From assembly GCA_040756655.1 (NCBI GenBank), contig JBFLYN010000015.1, positions 1-64,000 of the forward strand: a stretch of DNA of 64,000 nt. Reading direction: 5' to 3'. Shown here piece by piece: positions 35,277-44,553 of this stretch (the first letter of the stretch is position 1; each line of letters begins with the position of its first letter). The DNA comes from JBFLYN01 sp040756655 (lineage in GTDB: Bacteria; Bacillota; Sulfobacillia; UBA8153). The notes beneath the pieces are model-generated. The model worked only from the letters and a program-made list of their open reading frames with translations. It searched no databases and was not told the DNA's origin. Position numbers and translations under genes: made by a program.

Positions 35277-36245
35277 TCAGCTGGTAAGGCGTTGGAAGAT
35301 CTCTTTGACCGTGAGGATATCGTGGATCTCGCCTACCCGCGAACCGCAAAACACCAGCCCGTTCTCGACCAAACCCCGGTGGGAGTTGATGAGCGCCTGC
35401 CGGATGCAGTGACTTTGGGACCGGTTGTCCCGGTGTGAACAGATCTTGAGGCAGCTTTCGCAATGCACGGTGACCCCGTCGACCCGGGGGAGCTTCTCGT
35501 CGTTGTGGGGCACGATGGCCCGGGAGGCATAACCGGTGGGACTCCACCACTCTACCTGGCTGCCGGTGGCCTTGAGCCATGCTTCTTTCATGGGCTCCGA
35601 GGCTGATGACTCCACCGACATGGCAAACCGGGTACCCAATTGCACCCCGTCGGCGCCCATGGCCAGGGCCCGGTCGATGTCCTTACGGTCGAGTAGCCCC
35701 CCGGCAGCAATGGCTGGTCCCGAAAAGCCGCATTCGCGCAGTTCCCGGAGCACCTCGGGGAAAAGGTCCCAGGTGGAGATGGTGGGATCCTTGGGGCCCA
35801 GGTGGCCGCCGGCCTCACCGCTTTCCACCACCACTCCAGTGACCCCCGGGGTGCGGGTGATGATGCGGGCGGCCTTGGGGGAACTGATGATGGCAAAAGC
35901 CGGGATGCCGTGCTCCTCTAGCTTGGCAAAGGGCCCGCGGGCGAACCCGGCACCGATGGCCACGTAGTCCGGGCCTTCATTGATACACACATCCAGAAGC
36001 TGGTCAAATAGCGCGCCTACATACATGAGGTTGACTCCGACGATGCCGGTTGTCATGTGCCGGGCTGCCCGTATCTGGGTCTTGAGCTCGTTAGGGGGAA
36101 TGCCCATTCCGCCAATGGTACCCACGCCGCCCTCGCTGGCCACGGCCGCCACCAGGGGGGCCAGGGCGATGCAAATAGACATCCCTCCCTGGATAATGCA
36201 GGTCTTGGCCCGCTTCTTCCCTATCTGAAGTGCCGGAAGGTGCAT
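35277..36245 (-). CDS. Nitronate monooxygenase / FabK-like flavoprotein
   Basis: The 322-residue TIM-barrel protein has IIQGGMSICIALAPLVAAVA at the start, the flavin-phosphate motifs VVVESGEAGGHLG and AIAAGGLLDRKDIDRALAMG, and DGVQLGTRFAMSVES. This is the nitropropane-dioxygenase/FabK family, which binds FMN and oxidises nitronates or, in FabK, reduces enoyl-ACP. The C-terminal part carries four Cys (HCESCLKIC and CIRQ), which is unusual for the simple NMO and recalls the clostridial variant with a possible metal site. It is monocistronic with a terminator. Cytoplasmic. Substrate unknown. Confidence 0.8.
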   Translation of the reverse strand: MHLPALQIGKKRAKTCIIQGGMSICIALAPLVAAVASEGGVGTIGGMGIPPNELKTQIRAARHMTTGIVGVNLMYVGALFDQLLDVCINEGPDYVAIGAGFARGPFAKLEEHGIPAFAIISSPKAARIITRTPGVTGVVVESGEAGGHLGPKDPTISTWDLFPEVLRELRECGFSGPAIAAGGLLDRKDIDRALAMGADGVQLGTRFAMSVESSASEPMKEAWLKATGSQVEWWSPTGYASRAIVPHNDEKLPRVDGVTVHCESCLKICSHRDNRSQSHCIRQALINSHRGLVENGLVFCGSRVGEIHDILTVKEIFQRLTS

Positions 36246-36832
36246 GTGCTTCCTATCGCTCCTGTTTGGGAAACTACAGGTTAGCGTTCAATGCCAAGCA
36301 CCGGGCGCAAAGCGCCTTGATAATCTGCCGCTACCTGTCGCCCCGGTATTCGCTACGAGTCCTGCTTATACCTTTTTCCCCACTGGAGGCACCGGGATTC
36401 ACCGGGAGCAGCAGGACTGCCGATCTCCCGGCGTCCTTTGTGTACTATCACACAATCCGGTATGCGTCTATCAGATTCAGCAGCTCATCCTGAGTTAATG
36501 CTGCGCTTTTGTGCTGAGGAAACGATCGATACCGGGTGCCTGGTTGGCCCGGCTCCTAGGATACAAGGTCAGCGGACTGCCTCATCTAACTTTCCGGATT
36601 ACCGCCAGGTTGGTGCCCGGTCTGCCAGTGCCGGGCGGCACCAGGGACAGGAGCGCAACCGGCGACCAGCTTTCACTTACCAACCCCGGTTACCTGTGCG
36701 CCATCACTGGGCTGGCCGACTCCGTCAATGTCCAGGGGCCACCAGGTGGCATGCCATGCGGCTGGCTGGATGCGCTGCTTAACTTGCTCACCTTCCGTCT
36801 CTCTGTCTTGGAAACTGACCCCGGCAAGCTGC
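36246..36832. other. Long intergenic stretch, no gene recognised
   Basis: About 590 bases upstream of the nitronate monooxygenase-like gene (minus strand) and downstream of the broken isomerase. Several overlapping frames exist, but none has a ribosome site or family resemblance. The promoter of the minus-strand gene should lie at 36250-36450, where the DNA is somewhat less GC-rich. Confidence 0.35.
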
Positions 36833-37651
36833 TCAGGCCAGGATCCGGGAGATGAAGACCAGGGCCCTAAGGAAGTCATCCACGGACCGGGGGCGTCCCA
36901 GTTCCAGGGTATACTGCCCGTCATAGCCGGCATCCCTCAGCTGCATGAGCGCCAGTCCCACATCCAGCTCCCCCCGGGTGGGACGCAGTACCTTGCCTTC
37001 CAGGACGGTTTGAATATGCACGTTAGCGATGAGGTTCACCAGGGGCAAATACTCATGGAAGTTACCATAAAGCGACGACCAGTTCAGATCCAGGGTGATG
37101 CCCGGCTCTCCTCCCAGGGTAGCCAAAGCTCCAACACCACGTCGGCTTGCCGCGCCGGGGCGGAAAGAGGTAGGTTCTCAATGCTAAGCTCCCCTGGACG
37201 GGCTCCCGCCTCCAGGAGTGCCCGGGCCAAGCTTCCTGCTTCCAGTGTGGTAGCATAGGTATCCCAGGCATGGACCACCATGCGCCCGCTTCCCAGGGCC
37301 CGTGTCAAGTACCGGGCATTCTCCAGTTCCGTCCGGCCCTGGGCCCGGTAGACCGGGTCCGGGTGCGAGACCAGGAGGGCCACGTCCCGGCTGGTGTGAA
37401 CCGTGGCTACCTCCAGTCCCAGTGTCTTCACCAGACTTACTATGCCGGCAGGATGGTAGCGCGTCACCAGCTCCCAATCCGCGGATGTGGGGCTAAGAGG
37501 CGGAAAGCACGGGCACCACTCTGCCAGCACTGCCAGCTCTAGTGGAACGGCAAGCACCGATGCCGCCTGTAGCGCTACCTCCAGGTCCCAGAAAGTGCCC
37601 CCCCAGTGCCGGAGCCGGCGAGCCAGTTGAGCAGGCCAACTTCACCCTCAT
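36833..37651 (-). pseudogene. Sugar phosphate isomerase/epimerase (xylose-isomerase-like barrel), frameshifted
   Basis: The gene can be followed from ATG 37651 (KLACSTGS), through a shift near 37590 into ALQAASVLAVPLELAVLAEW, AGIVSLVKTLGLEVATVHTS and ARPGELSIENLP, and through a second shift near 37120 into GGEPGITLDLNWSSLYGN and NLIANVHIQTV. IENL, TLDLNW and NVHI are the successive metal-site strands of AP-endonuclease-2-like sugar isomerases. With two shifts it is probably inactive. Substrate unknown. The 3' part ends at 36833 with a plausible C-terminus. Confidence 0.65.
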
Positions 37652-37841
37652 CACCCCAGTTCGGCCGCGGATGACCCGGGCAGTTCGCTACTTGAGATTT
37701 CGCCGCCGTGCCCGGGTAACCTGCCGGGGTTTTTCTGGGTCTGAAACCAGCTTACCAGCCCTGACGAGAGCATACCCCGGCAGGAGCACCACAGGGCCAA
37801 GTCGAATCAGGGACAGAACAGTTACTGAGGGGAGCGACTCG

Positions 37842-38837
37842 ATGACTGCCAAAAACAGCCCAGCGGCCCGCGAACTCCACGACCGGGCCATCGTGATCGA
37901 TGCCCATTGCGACACCCTCATGAGCACCCTCTTGGGCAAGCGAGACCTGGCGCACAGGTCCAAGGAGGGTCACATCGACCTGCCCCGCCTGCGGGAGGGC
38001 GGGGTGACCTGCCAGTTCTTTGCCATGTACATCGAGCCCCAGTTCAAGCCGGCCCGCGCCGCCCGGCGCACGCTGCAATTTCTGGATGAATTCCACCGCC
38101 AGCTGGCTATGACCGAGGGCCTGGTCCTGGCCACCTCGGCCCAGGACATCCGCGATGCCAAGCGTCAGGGCCACGTAGCGGCCTTGCTCAGCATCGAGGG
38201 CGGGGAGGCCATCGAGGGTGACCTGGCCCTGTTGCGGATGTTCCACCGTCTGGGCGTCCGGGCCATGGGCCTGACCTGGAACGAGCGCAACGATATCGCC
38301 GACGGCGCCGGCGAGGTGGGAGCCAAGGGCGGGTTGTCCCAGTTTGGCGTCACAGTGGTGCGAGAGATGAACGATCTGGGGATGCTGGTGGATGTGTCTC
38401 ACCTGGCCGAGGCTTCCTTCTGGAGCGTGGTGGAGCACACCACCGCTCCCATCATCGCTTCTCATTCCAATGCTTATGCCCTTTCCAACCACCGCAGGAA
38501 CCTCAATGATGACCAGCTCCGGGCCATGGCCCGCCTGGGCGGCGTGGTGGGCGTGGTGTTTGCCCCCAACTTCGTGGAGATCCGGGGCCAGGCTTCCCTG
38601 GTGCGGCTGGTTGACCACATCGACCACATTGCCACAGTGGCCGGCATCGACTGCGCCGGGCTGGGTTCGGACTTCGACGGCTACGGTGTCCCGCCCCACT
38701 GCACCGGGGTTATGGACGACGCTTCCCAGCTGCCGCTCATAACCGGGGAGCTTCTGCGCCGGGGGTATACTGATGAGCAGGTGCTCAAGGTCCTAGGAGG
38801 GAACTTCCTTAGGGTCATCCAGGAGGTAGTGGGCTAA
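37842..38837 (+). CDS. Membrane dipeptidase (peptidase family M19)
   Basis: A 331-residue product from ATG 37842 with GAGGGGAGC upstream; the frame is open to 37542, but that part is GC-rich non-coding sequence. Zinc ligands are visible: DAHCDTL (HxD, about 24-30), SIEGG (bridging Glu, about 123), IASHSNA and NHRRN (His residues in the middle), and GSDFDG near 283. Family enzymes hydrolyse dipeptides including D-residue types in the cytoplasm. It is followed at 15 bp by the MoaD-MoaE fusion gene, perhaps cotranscribed. Confidence 0.9.
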   Translation: MTAKNSPAARELHDRAIVIDAHCDTLMSTLLGKRDLAHRSKEGHIDLPRLREGGVTCQFFAMYIEPQFKPARAARRTLQFLDEFHRQLAMTEGLVLATSAQDIRDAKRQGHVAALLSIEGGEAIEGDLALLRMFHRLGVRAMGLTWNERNDIADGAGEVGAKGGLSQFGVTVVREMNDLGMLVDVSHLAEASFWSVVEHTTAPIIASHSNAYALSNHRRNLNDDQLRAMARLGGVVGVVFAPNFVEIRGQASLVRLVDHIDHIATVAGIDCAGLGSDFDGYGVPPHCTGVMDDASQLPLITGELLRRGYTDEQVLKVLGGNFLRVIQEVVG

Positions 38838-38852
38838 ACAGGAGAAAGGCAG

Positions 38853-39530
38853 ATGCTGTGCATGCTGGTAAAGGTGAAATTGTTTGCCGCTTTGGCCGAC
38901 GCAGCCCAGGCCCGGGATCTGGAACTCGAACTGCCGCCGGAGAGCACCGGCCGCCGGGTCCTGGACGAGCTGGTGCGACTGTACCCGGCGCTGGAAAAGT
39001 TGGCCAGGCGTTCAGTGCTGGCGGTCAACCGCGCCTACGCCAGCCAGGACGTGGTGCTACATGATGGCGACGAGGTGGCCCTGATCCCACCGGTGAGCGG
39101 TGGTGCCGTGGCCCGGGCGTGGCTCACAACCGAACCACTGGACACCCGGCAACTGGAAGCCGTGGTGGCCTCAGAGCGGGCGGGGGCCATTGTCACCTTC
39201 TTAGGTGTGGTGCGGGGCATCACCCAAGACCGCCGCACCTTGTACCTGGAGTACGAGGCATACCCGGAGATGGCGCTGGAGCGGCTGGAGGCCGTGCGCA
39301 GGGAAGCCGAAGACCAGTGGCCGGGCGTTTCGGTCGCAGTTGCCCACCGCACCGGTCGCCTGGAAGTGGGCGAGCCCTCGGTCATCATCAGTGCGGCTTC
39401 ACCCCACCGGAAGGCTGCGTTCGCCGCCGCTTCTTACGTTATCGACAGGATCAAGGAGACCGTCCCCATCTGGAAAAAGGAAGTCTGGGAAGACGGAAGC
39501 GAGTGGATCGAGGGGCAGAAGCCACGCTAG
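38853..39530 (+). CDS. MoaD-MoaE fusion, molybdopterin synthase
   Basis: The 225-residue protein starts at ATG 38853 (AGGAGA upstream; ATG 38862 also possible). Residues 1-86 are MoaD: VKVKLFAALADAAQ through the Gly-Gly end PPVSGG. Residues 90-225 are MoaE: AIVTFLGVVRG, the active-site region SPHRKAAFAAASYVIDRIKE and VPIWKKEVWEDG with the catalytic Lys. The enzyme adds two sulfurs to precursor Z to make molybdopterin. Fusions of the two subunits are known (for example mycobacterial MoaX), but the Gly-Gly must then be exposed by cleavage or work internally. No other moa genes lie nearby. Confidence 0.85.
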   Translation: MLCMLVKVKLFAALADAAQARDLELELPPESTGRRVLDELVRLYPALEKLARRSVLAVNRAYASQDVVLHDGDEVALIPPVSGGAVARAWLTTEPLDTRQLEAVVASERAGAIVTFLGVVRGITQDRRTLYLEYEAYPEMALERLEAVRREAEDQWPGVSVAVAHRTGRLEVGEPSVIISAASPHRKAAFAAASYVIDRIKETVPIWKKEVWEDGSEWIEGQKPR

Positions 39531-39639
39531 CTAGGGCACAATCTGCGCAGTGGCCGCCGCAGGACATCGCGTGATTACACCGGGGGCAACGGGCCAAAGA
39601 AGTGCCCGGCCCCCGGTAACCGCACCGCGCGCAAACCAC
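39451..39639 (-). CDS. Putative small zinc-ribbon protein downstream of feoB
   Basis: A frame of about 62 residues from GTG 39639 just past the FeoB stop. The first 32 residues read CARCGYRGPGTSLARCPRCN then CGGHCADC, three CxxC-type pairs typical of a compact zinc ribbon. The C-terminal 30 residues run antisense into the end of the MoaD-MoaE gene and look random. A strong hairpin (39579-39587 with 39609-39617) lies inside the frame, so the region may instead serve as a terminator between convergent genes. Judged possible, not certain. Confidence 0.4.
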   Translation of the reverse strand: MVCARCGYRGPGTSLARCPRCNHAMSCGGHCADCALASVASAPRSTRFRLPRLPFSRWGRSP

Positions 39640-39640
39640 C

Positions 39641-41506
39641 CTACCACCCCACCAGTGCCAGGACATGCTTGACTACGCCTCCCACCACGAAGGCGATGGA
39701 GAAGGCGGCTGCCCACATCACGGCGCCCTGGCGCTTGCCTTGTTCTTTGCTGATAATTAGCATCGAAGCGATACAGGGCACAAACAAGGTGATGGTAATC
39801 AAGGCAGTTAGGGTCTGGCCGGGACTGAGGGCCAGGTCATAAAGGCCGGCGGCGCCGAAGTCGCGCCGGACGACGCCCATGATGAAGGCATTGGCCGTCT
39901 GGGGAGGTAGCCCCAGCCACCCGGTGGTGATGGGAGCCACTGCTGCCTGTATGGTCGCCAGGAGCCCGGCCAGGTCCAGCACTCCAATGGCCAGGGAGCC
40001 GTAGGCAAACAGCGGTCCTGCTTCCCGGATAAAGGCCCACGTGCGGTTGAAGGTCTTGACCCCGATGTTGCCAGGCCGGGGCAGCCTCAGCGGCGGCAGG
40101 TCGATAAACAGGTCGGTGGGCCTGCCCGGCAACACGCGGTGGAGGGCCGTGCCCACTACTGTGAACACCACCAGCACGGTCAGAAGGTAGAACACCAGGT
40201 ACCTGGCGCCCAAGGGCGCGATGAGCCCGGCGATGACCCCAAGCTGGGCCGAACAGGGAATGGCCAGCGCCAGGAGAAAAACGGCGATGGTGCGCTCGCG
40301 CCGGCTTCCCAAAAGGCGCGTGGTAATGGTGGCCACGGTCACGCAGCCAAAGCCCAGGATCATGGGGATGACGGCGCGGCCGTTGAGGCCCACGGTGTTG
40401 AGGGCGCGGTCGGCCAGCACCGCCACGCGCGGCAAGTACCCGGAGTCCTCCAAAATGGCCATGATCAGGTAAAACCCGGCGACCAGTGGCAGCAGGAGTC
40501 CTAAGAGGTAGGTGACGGTCATGGTCAAAAGCCCAAACTCACCTGCCAAAAGTGCACCCAGCGCCGATGTCTCGCTGAAGAAACGTCCCACCAACTCCTG
40601 GATCCACGGGACGTAGTAACCTTCCATGAGGGTCCCCTCGGTGAAATCCACCACCGTCTGGGCCGCTAACACGCCGATGGCGTAGTATGCCGCCACTATG
40701 ACGGCGGTAAGCAAGGGAAGGCCAGTGAGCGGGTTCACCGCCAACCGGCCCAGCCGCGCCGAGAAGGAACGTCCGCCTCCGGAACGGGTAACGCAGGCCG
40801 ACACCAACCGGTCCACGCGTTCCCGGCGCTCCAGGTAGATTTCATCGCGCCTGCCGCCCGGCGCCAGCCCGGCGGCCTCCAGGGCAGGAGCGTCGTCTTC
40901 CAGGATCAGGAGGGCCCGGGCCCGGCTCCCGGCCGTCTTGCTCAACGTTTCCAACTGCTCTTGGAGCTGCGGTGCGACCCGCCCAGGACGCGCTGCTGCA
41001 ATGACCTGTTCCAGTTCAGCCAGACCTTGGCCGGTGACGGCCACGGTAGGTACCACGGGCACGCCGATGGCTTCTTCCAGGGCTGCCACGTCAATATGCT
41101 GGCCGGCCCGGGCGGCCTCGTCCATCATGTTGAGGGCCACCACCAGTGGGATGCCCATGTCGGCCAGCTGCAATGTTAAAAACAAGTCACGCTCAAGGTG
41201 AGTCGCATTAACCACGTTGAGCACTACGCCAGCGTCCAGGATTACCTCCCGGGCCACGCGTTCCTCATCATTAAACGACGAAACCCCGTATATGCCTGGG
41301 GTGTCCACCACTTCCCAGGACTGGTAGCGGCCTCTTAGGACCTCTACCGTAGTTCCCGGGTAATTGGATACGTCCACGTAGTTGCCGGTGAGGTGGTTGA
41401 ACACCACCGATTTGCCTACATTGGGGTTTCCGGCCAGCACCAGACGGGCGCCGGCAACCAGGCTAACCGGCCGTCCTGCCCCGTGACAGGTTCTCTTCCT
41501 GTCCAT
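39641..41506 (-). CDS. feoB: Ferrous iron transporter FeoB
   Basis: The 621-residue protein has an N-terminal G domain with GNPNVGKS (G1, about 26-33), DTPGIYG (G3), and NMMDEA (G4), followed by the GDI-like helical region and a membrane part with about eight to ten helices (Gate motifs GFGCVTVATITTRLL and LFVPCIASML). It imports Fe2+ across the cytoplasmic membrane, with GTP hydrolysis regulating the channel. It follows feoA after six bases, and the operon has a Fur site at its start. It is somewhat shorter than E. coli FeoB (773 residues), as is usual in clostridia. Confidence 0.95.
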   Translation of the reverse strand: MDRKRTCHGAGRPVSLVAGARLVLAGNPNVGKSVVFNHLTGNYVDVSNYPGTTVEVLRGRYQSWEVVDTPGIYGVSSFNDEERVAREVILDAGVVLNVVNATHLERDLFLTLQLADMGIPLVVALNMMDEAARAGQHIDVAALEEAIGVPVVPTVAVTGQGLAELEQVIAAARPGRVAPQLQEQLETLSKTAGSRARALLILEDDAPALEAAGLAPGGRRDEIYLERRERVDRLVSACVTRSGGGRSFSARLGRLAVNPLTGLPLLTAVIVAAYYAIGVLAAQTVVDFTEGTLMEGYYVPWIQELVGRFFSETSALGALLAGEFGLLTMTVTYLLGLLLPLVAGFYLIMAILEDSGYLPRVAVLADRALNTVGLNGRAVIPMILGFGCVTVATITTRLLGSRRERTIAVFLLALAIPCSAQLGVIAGLIAPLGARYLVFYLLTVLVVFTVVGTALHRVLPGRPTDLFIDLPPLRLPRPGNIGVKTFNRTWAFIREAGPLFAYGSLAIGVLDLAGLLATIQAAVAPITTGWLGLPPQTANAFIMGVVRRDFGAAGLYDLALSPGQTLTALITITLFVPCIASMLIISKEQGKRQGAVMWAAAFSIAFVVGGVVKHVLALVGW

Positions 41507-41512
41507 AGCCGA

Positions 41513-41737
41513 TTACTCCGAATCTACTGTTATGGAGCGGGCAAGTGCCCGCCCGATGGCGATCTCTTGCAGGCCCCGGCGGATGACCACCGGGCCCCTC
41601 GGAATGCGTTCGTAAAGGAGGATGCTGGCACCTTCGGCCAGTCCGAAACGAATGGCCTGTGAGCGGACGACCCCTCCCGGCAGGCCGGTGATGCGACCGT
41701 GCCGACCCACGGGCAGCATGTCAAGGGTGAAGGGCAT
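41513..41737 (-). CDS. feoA: FeoA-domain protein
   Basis: A 74-residue SH3-like protein from ATG 41737 (GAGGAGG upstream; the frame is open to 41779 without a site). The sequence FTLDMLPVGRHGRITGLPGG and the end QEIAIGRALARSITV match FeoA, which binds FeoB in the cytoplasm and supports Fe2+ uptake. It is the first gene of the feoAB operon. Confidence 0.9.
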   Translation of the reverse strand: MPFTLDMLPVGRHGRITGLPGGVVRSQAIRFGLAEGASILLYERIPRGPVVIRRGLQEIAIGRALARSITVDSE

Positions 41738-41758
41738 AAACAAACCTCCTCGGGTCAC

Positions 41759-41777
41759 GATAATGATAATGAATTTC
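41759..41777. promoter_or_regulatory. Fur box of the feoAB operon
   Basis: The 19 bases starting gataatgataat match the GATAATGATAATCATTATC consensus at 16 of 19 positions by hand count. The site lies 22 bases before the FeoA start and just downstream of the likely -10 element, where Fe-bound Fur would block transcription. Confidence 0.8.
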
Positions 41778-41791
41778 AATACTCTATGTTG

Positions 41792-41821
41792 ATGTTACAC
41801 TATGAAACTGCTACCTGTCAA
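41792..41821 (-). promoter_or_regulatory. Sigma-A-type promoter of feoAB
   Basis: On the minus strand TTGACA (41821-41816) is followed after 16-18 bases by TGTAAC or TAACAT (about 41799-41792) as -10. Transcription would start near 41785, with the Fur box covering the first transcribed bases. Confidence 0.6.
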
Positions 41822-41952
41822 TGCCCTGGGAGGTGGGGATGGCAGCTATATAGTGGACGCCGCTGCTGGTGGTCACGGCCGGGAGGTGGCCGCGGGTGCT
41901 CCGGAGAATAGTAAGGCGGCACCCTCAAACGGCACCGGAAGGACACCACAGA

Positions 41953-42822
41953 GTGAGAGGCCCGGCCCTGATCCTGGTGATCTCTGCATCGGCCATACAT
42001 GCGGGATGGAACCTTCTAGCTAAACGCTCCACCAACCGCCTGGTCTTCCTGTGGCTGGGGCTGGGTGTAGGCTTGGTGCTGTATGCTCCCCTGGTCGTGT
42101 GGTTGGCCCTCCGCGAGCCTTTCTGGCCAAGTGGGCTCTGGTTCGCTGCCCTCTCCGGCATCATCCATTCCGCCTATTACTATGCCCTTTCCCGCATGTA
42201 CGAGCACGAGTTCTCCCTGACCTACCCTACCGCCCGTGGGATCAGCCCGGTGCTGGTCACCCTGGCATCGCTGGCTGTGTTACGCGAGCCCCTGAGGCCC
42301 GGCGGCCTGGCCGGCATCGGGTGCGTGGTTGTGGGTATTGCCTTTCTCCGCCTGCGCGCTCTTTCGCCTGCTGGAGCCATCCATGCATCCCGCGAGGTCT
42401 TGCGCGGTCCCGCCGGTCGGCTTGCCCTGGCCACAGGAGGCCTCATCGCTGGCTACTCACTGGTGGATAAGGTTGGAGTATCCATGGTCAACCCGGTGGT
42501 GTACCTTTGGCTGAGCCACCTGGTGGCCTTCTTGGGTTACAGTGGGATGATGAGGCGAAAGTGGTGCACGGTGGTGGCCGAGGCAAGGCAGTCGGGCCGG
42601 GCCCTGTTGGCAGTGGGCGCCGGGCAAAACCTCGCCTATATCCTGGTGTTGTACGCCATGCGGTTAGCGCCCGTAGCCTATGTGGTCCCGGCCCGGGAGG
42701 TGTCCACGCTCATTGGAGTCCTCCTCGGTGCCTTCGTCCTCAAGGAGCCTGCACCACTGCCAAAACTGGCGGGCGCGGCCATGATCGTGGTCGGCGTAGT
42801 GCTCATCTCTCTTAAGGGTTAG
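41953..42822 (+). CDS. EamA/DMT-superfamily transporter
   Basis: A 289-residue membrane protein from GTG 41953 with about ten helices in two EamA repeats. The first has SASAIHAGWNLLAKRST and YALSRMYEHEFSLTYPTARG. The second has LATGGLIAGYSLVDKVGVSM and YAMRLAPVAYVVPAREVSTL, followed by LLGAFVLKEP, the usual end of the repeat. Substrates of this superfamily vary (amino acids, metabolites). It is divergent from feoAB. The ribosome site is weak (GGAAGG some distance upstream). Confidence 0.8.
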   Translation: MRGPALILVISASAIHAGWNLLAKRSTNRLVFLWLGLGVGLVLYAPLVVWLALREPFWPSGLWFAALSGIIHSAYYYALSRMYEHEFSLTYPTARGISPVLVTLASLAVLREPLRPGGLAGIGCVVVGIAFLRLRALSPAGAIHASREVLRGPAGRLALATGGLIAGYSLVDKVGVSMVNPVVYLWLSHLVAFLGYSGMMRRKWCTVVAEARQSGRALLAVGAGQNLAYILVLYAMRLAPVAYVVPAREVSTLIGVLLGAFVLKEPAPLPKLAGAAMIVVGVVLISLKG

Positions 42823-42993
42823 ACGTAGGGGTAGGGCTGGCGCCCGGTAGCCGTGCGTAAGACGATATACCAAGCCCAGGATGCCCGGGCCAGGCTAATG
42901 CCTGGTAAACCCCGACTTGGTAGTTGCCATGGCCGGGAGACGTAGGACCCCTGGTAAGCAATTAGTGGGAGGAGAAGCAGGCCTGGCGTAGAA
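42823..42993. other. Intergenic stretch
   Basis: 170 bases between two plus-strand transporter genes; no terminator with a T-run and no gene seen. TGGGAGGAG near 42967 may be part of the next gene's leader. Confidence 0.3.
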
Positions 42994-44409
42994 GTGACTA
43001 CTCTTATGCGAAATATCGACTCCCAGCGCGGTACTGCGCGCCGGGCGGAACCAGGGCACGGGCTGGTCGCAGCGGGGCGGGACGGAGCCGCCACCAGGAC
43101 CCTGTTCCGCTTTTACGCACCCTTGGCGGCCACGGCCATGCTGATGATGGTCACCCACAACATAGTGTCGGGCGCCGTGGCCCGGACAGTGGACCCGGTG
43201 CTGGCGCTGGCGGCATACTCAGCCGCCTTCAGCGTGGGCAACGTATTCGAATCACCATGCTATCGCATGCAGCAAATGGGCCTGGTGTTCGTGCGGGGCA
43301 AGGAATCCTTCCAGGCGGTGAGCAGGGCTTCCTTGATCATCCTGGCTTTCCTGGCCTCCTTCTTGTTGCTCTTGGGCTATACTCCCCTCTCCCGGGTAGT
43401 GTTTCTCGACGTTCTTGGGACCTCGCCCGATGTCTACAGGTACGCCGTGATGTCTTTGCGCGTACTGGTGCTGTGGCCGATCTCATCCACCTTCCGCTCT
43501 GTGTACCAGGCCCGCATCGTGCTGGAGAGGCAGACTCTGTGGATGACCGTTAACATGGTCATCCGGGTGGGGGTCATGCTGGCACTGGCGGTCTTGCTGC
43601 CTCGTTGGTGGGCCTGGGGGCCGGTGGGGGCGGTCATCCTCATGGCCGGGCTGGGAACTGAGGCCTTGCTGGCCATGATGGTGGCCAGGTACCGCCTCCC
43701 CCCGCTGGACCCGGACCCCTCAGACCTCCCGCCGGTCCGGGCTTCTCACGCCCTGCGTTTCTTCGTGCCGCTGGCCCTGGCTGCCTCGGTGCAGACCTTG
43801 GGACGTCCAGTGCTCACTGCCGCGCTGGCCCGTACCGCAGCACCCGAACTGGCCCTGTCCGGTTATCACGTGATGTTCAGTTTCGCCATGATCCTGGTGG
43901 TGCCCATCCACTCCATCTACCATGTAGTGCTGGTGTTTGTGAGGGACCGCCAGTCGGCCCTGAGGGTCCGCAGGTTCGCCCTGGTGGTGGGCGCAGCTGC
44001 CTCCGCTCTCCTGGCCCTGTGTGCTTTGCCCGCGGTGGGAGGCCTGGTGTTCGGGACCGTCATCGGGGTGCCCGGGGAAGTGGTGGGCGAAGCCCTGGCC
44101 AGTCTGAGGTTTTTGGTCCTCATGCCGCTGGTGGTGGCCAACGGGGAGTTTTTTGCCGACCTGCTCATGCTCGAGCGGCGCACTGTCTGGGTTACCGCAG
44201 CCAAGCTGGCCAACGTTCTGGTCATGTGCACCTTGGCCGTGGCAGTGGCCGGACTCTTCCCTCACGCCGGCAGCGTTGCTGCGGCGTTGGCCATGGCCAC
44301 TGGTGCCGTGGTGGAGGCCGGGATCTGCTATGCCGTAGTGCGCAGTGTCCCCGGTAGCCGGCGGTATCTTCATGCCCGGGAGGCGCGGGCCGTCGCTGGA
44401 GTTCCCTAA
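42994..44409 (+). CDS. MATE-superfamily-like polytopic membrane protein
   Basis: The 471-residue protein starts at GTG 42994 and has about twelve helices after a 30-residue polar N-terminus. The two halves are alike: FRFYAPLAATAMLMMVTHNI opens the first and LRFFVPLALAASVQTLGRPV the second, a MATE/MVF-like architecture. The segments GLVFVRGKESF and LVFVRDRQSALRV occupy equivalent positions after a helix. It lacks the strongest signatures of NorM-type drug exporters, so it could export a lipid-linked or other substrate. No accessory genes define the job. Confidence 0.75.
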   Translation: MTTLMRNIDSQRGTARRAEPGHGLVAAGRDGAATRTLFRFYAPLAATAMLMMVTHNIVSGAVARTVDPVLALAAYSAAFSVGNVFESPCYRMQQMGLVFVRGKESFQAVSRASLIILAFLASFLLLLGYTPLSRVVFLDVLGTSPDVYRYAVMSLRVLVLWPISSTFRSVYQARIVLERQTLWMTVNMVIRVGVMLALAVLLPRWWAWGPVGAVILMAGLGTEALLAMMVARYRLPPLDPDPSDLPPVRASHALRFFVPLALAASVQTLGRPVLTAALARTAAPELALSGYHVMFSFAMILVVPIHSIYHVVLVFVRDRQSALRVRRFALVVGAAASALLALCALPAVGGLVFGTVIGVPGEVVGEALASLRFLVLMPLVVANGEFFADLLMLERRTVWVTAAKLANVLVMCTLAVAVAGLFPHAGSVAAALAMATGAVVEAGICYAVVRSVPGSRRYLHAREARAVAGVP

Positions 44410-44553
44410 GATCCTGCCCGGCGTTAACCCGGCGGGCCTTGCACTGGATGATCCGGGGCAAAGGCGGCTGTCCATCCGCAGCCTGACCGGCCACCGGCAG
44501 GATATGGAGAGATCCTTGCCGAACCTCGCTGTCTCAAGGAGGATGAACCCGAT

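Noticed and set aside
36246..36832. Several overlapping frames of about 80-115 codons
   Set aside because: No ribosome site, start or family resemblance; the frames overlap each other and appear to be chance openings in GC-rich DNA.
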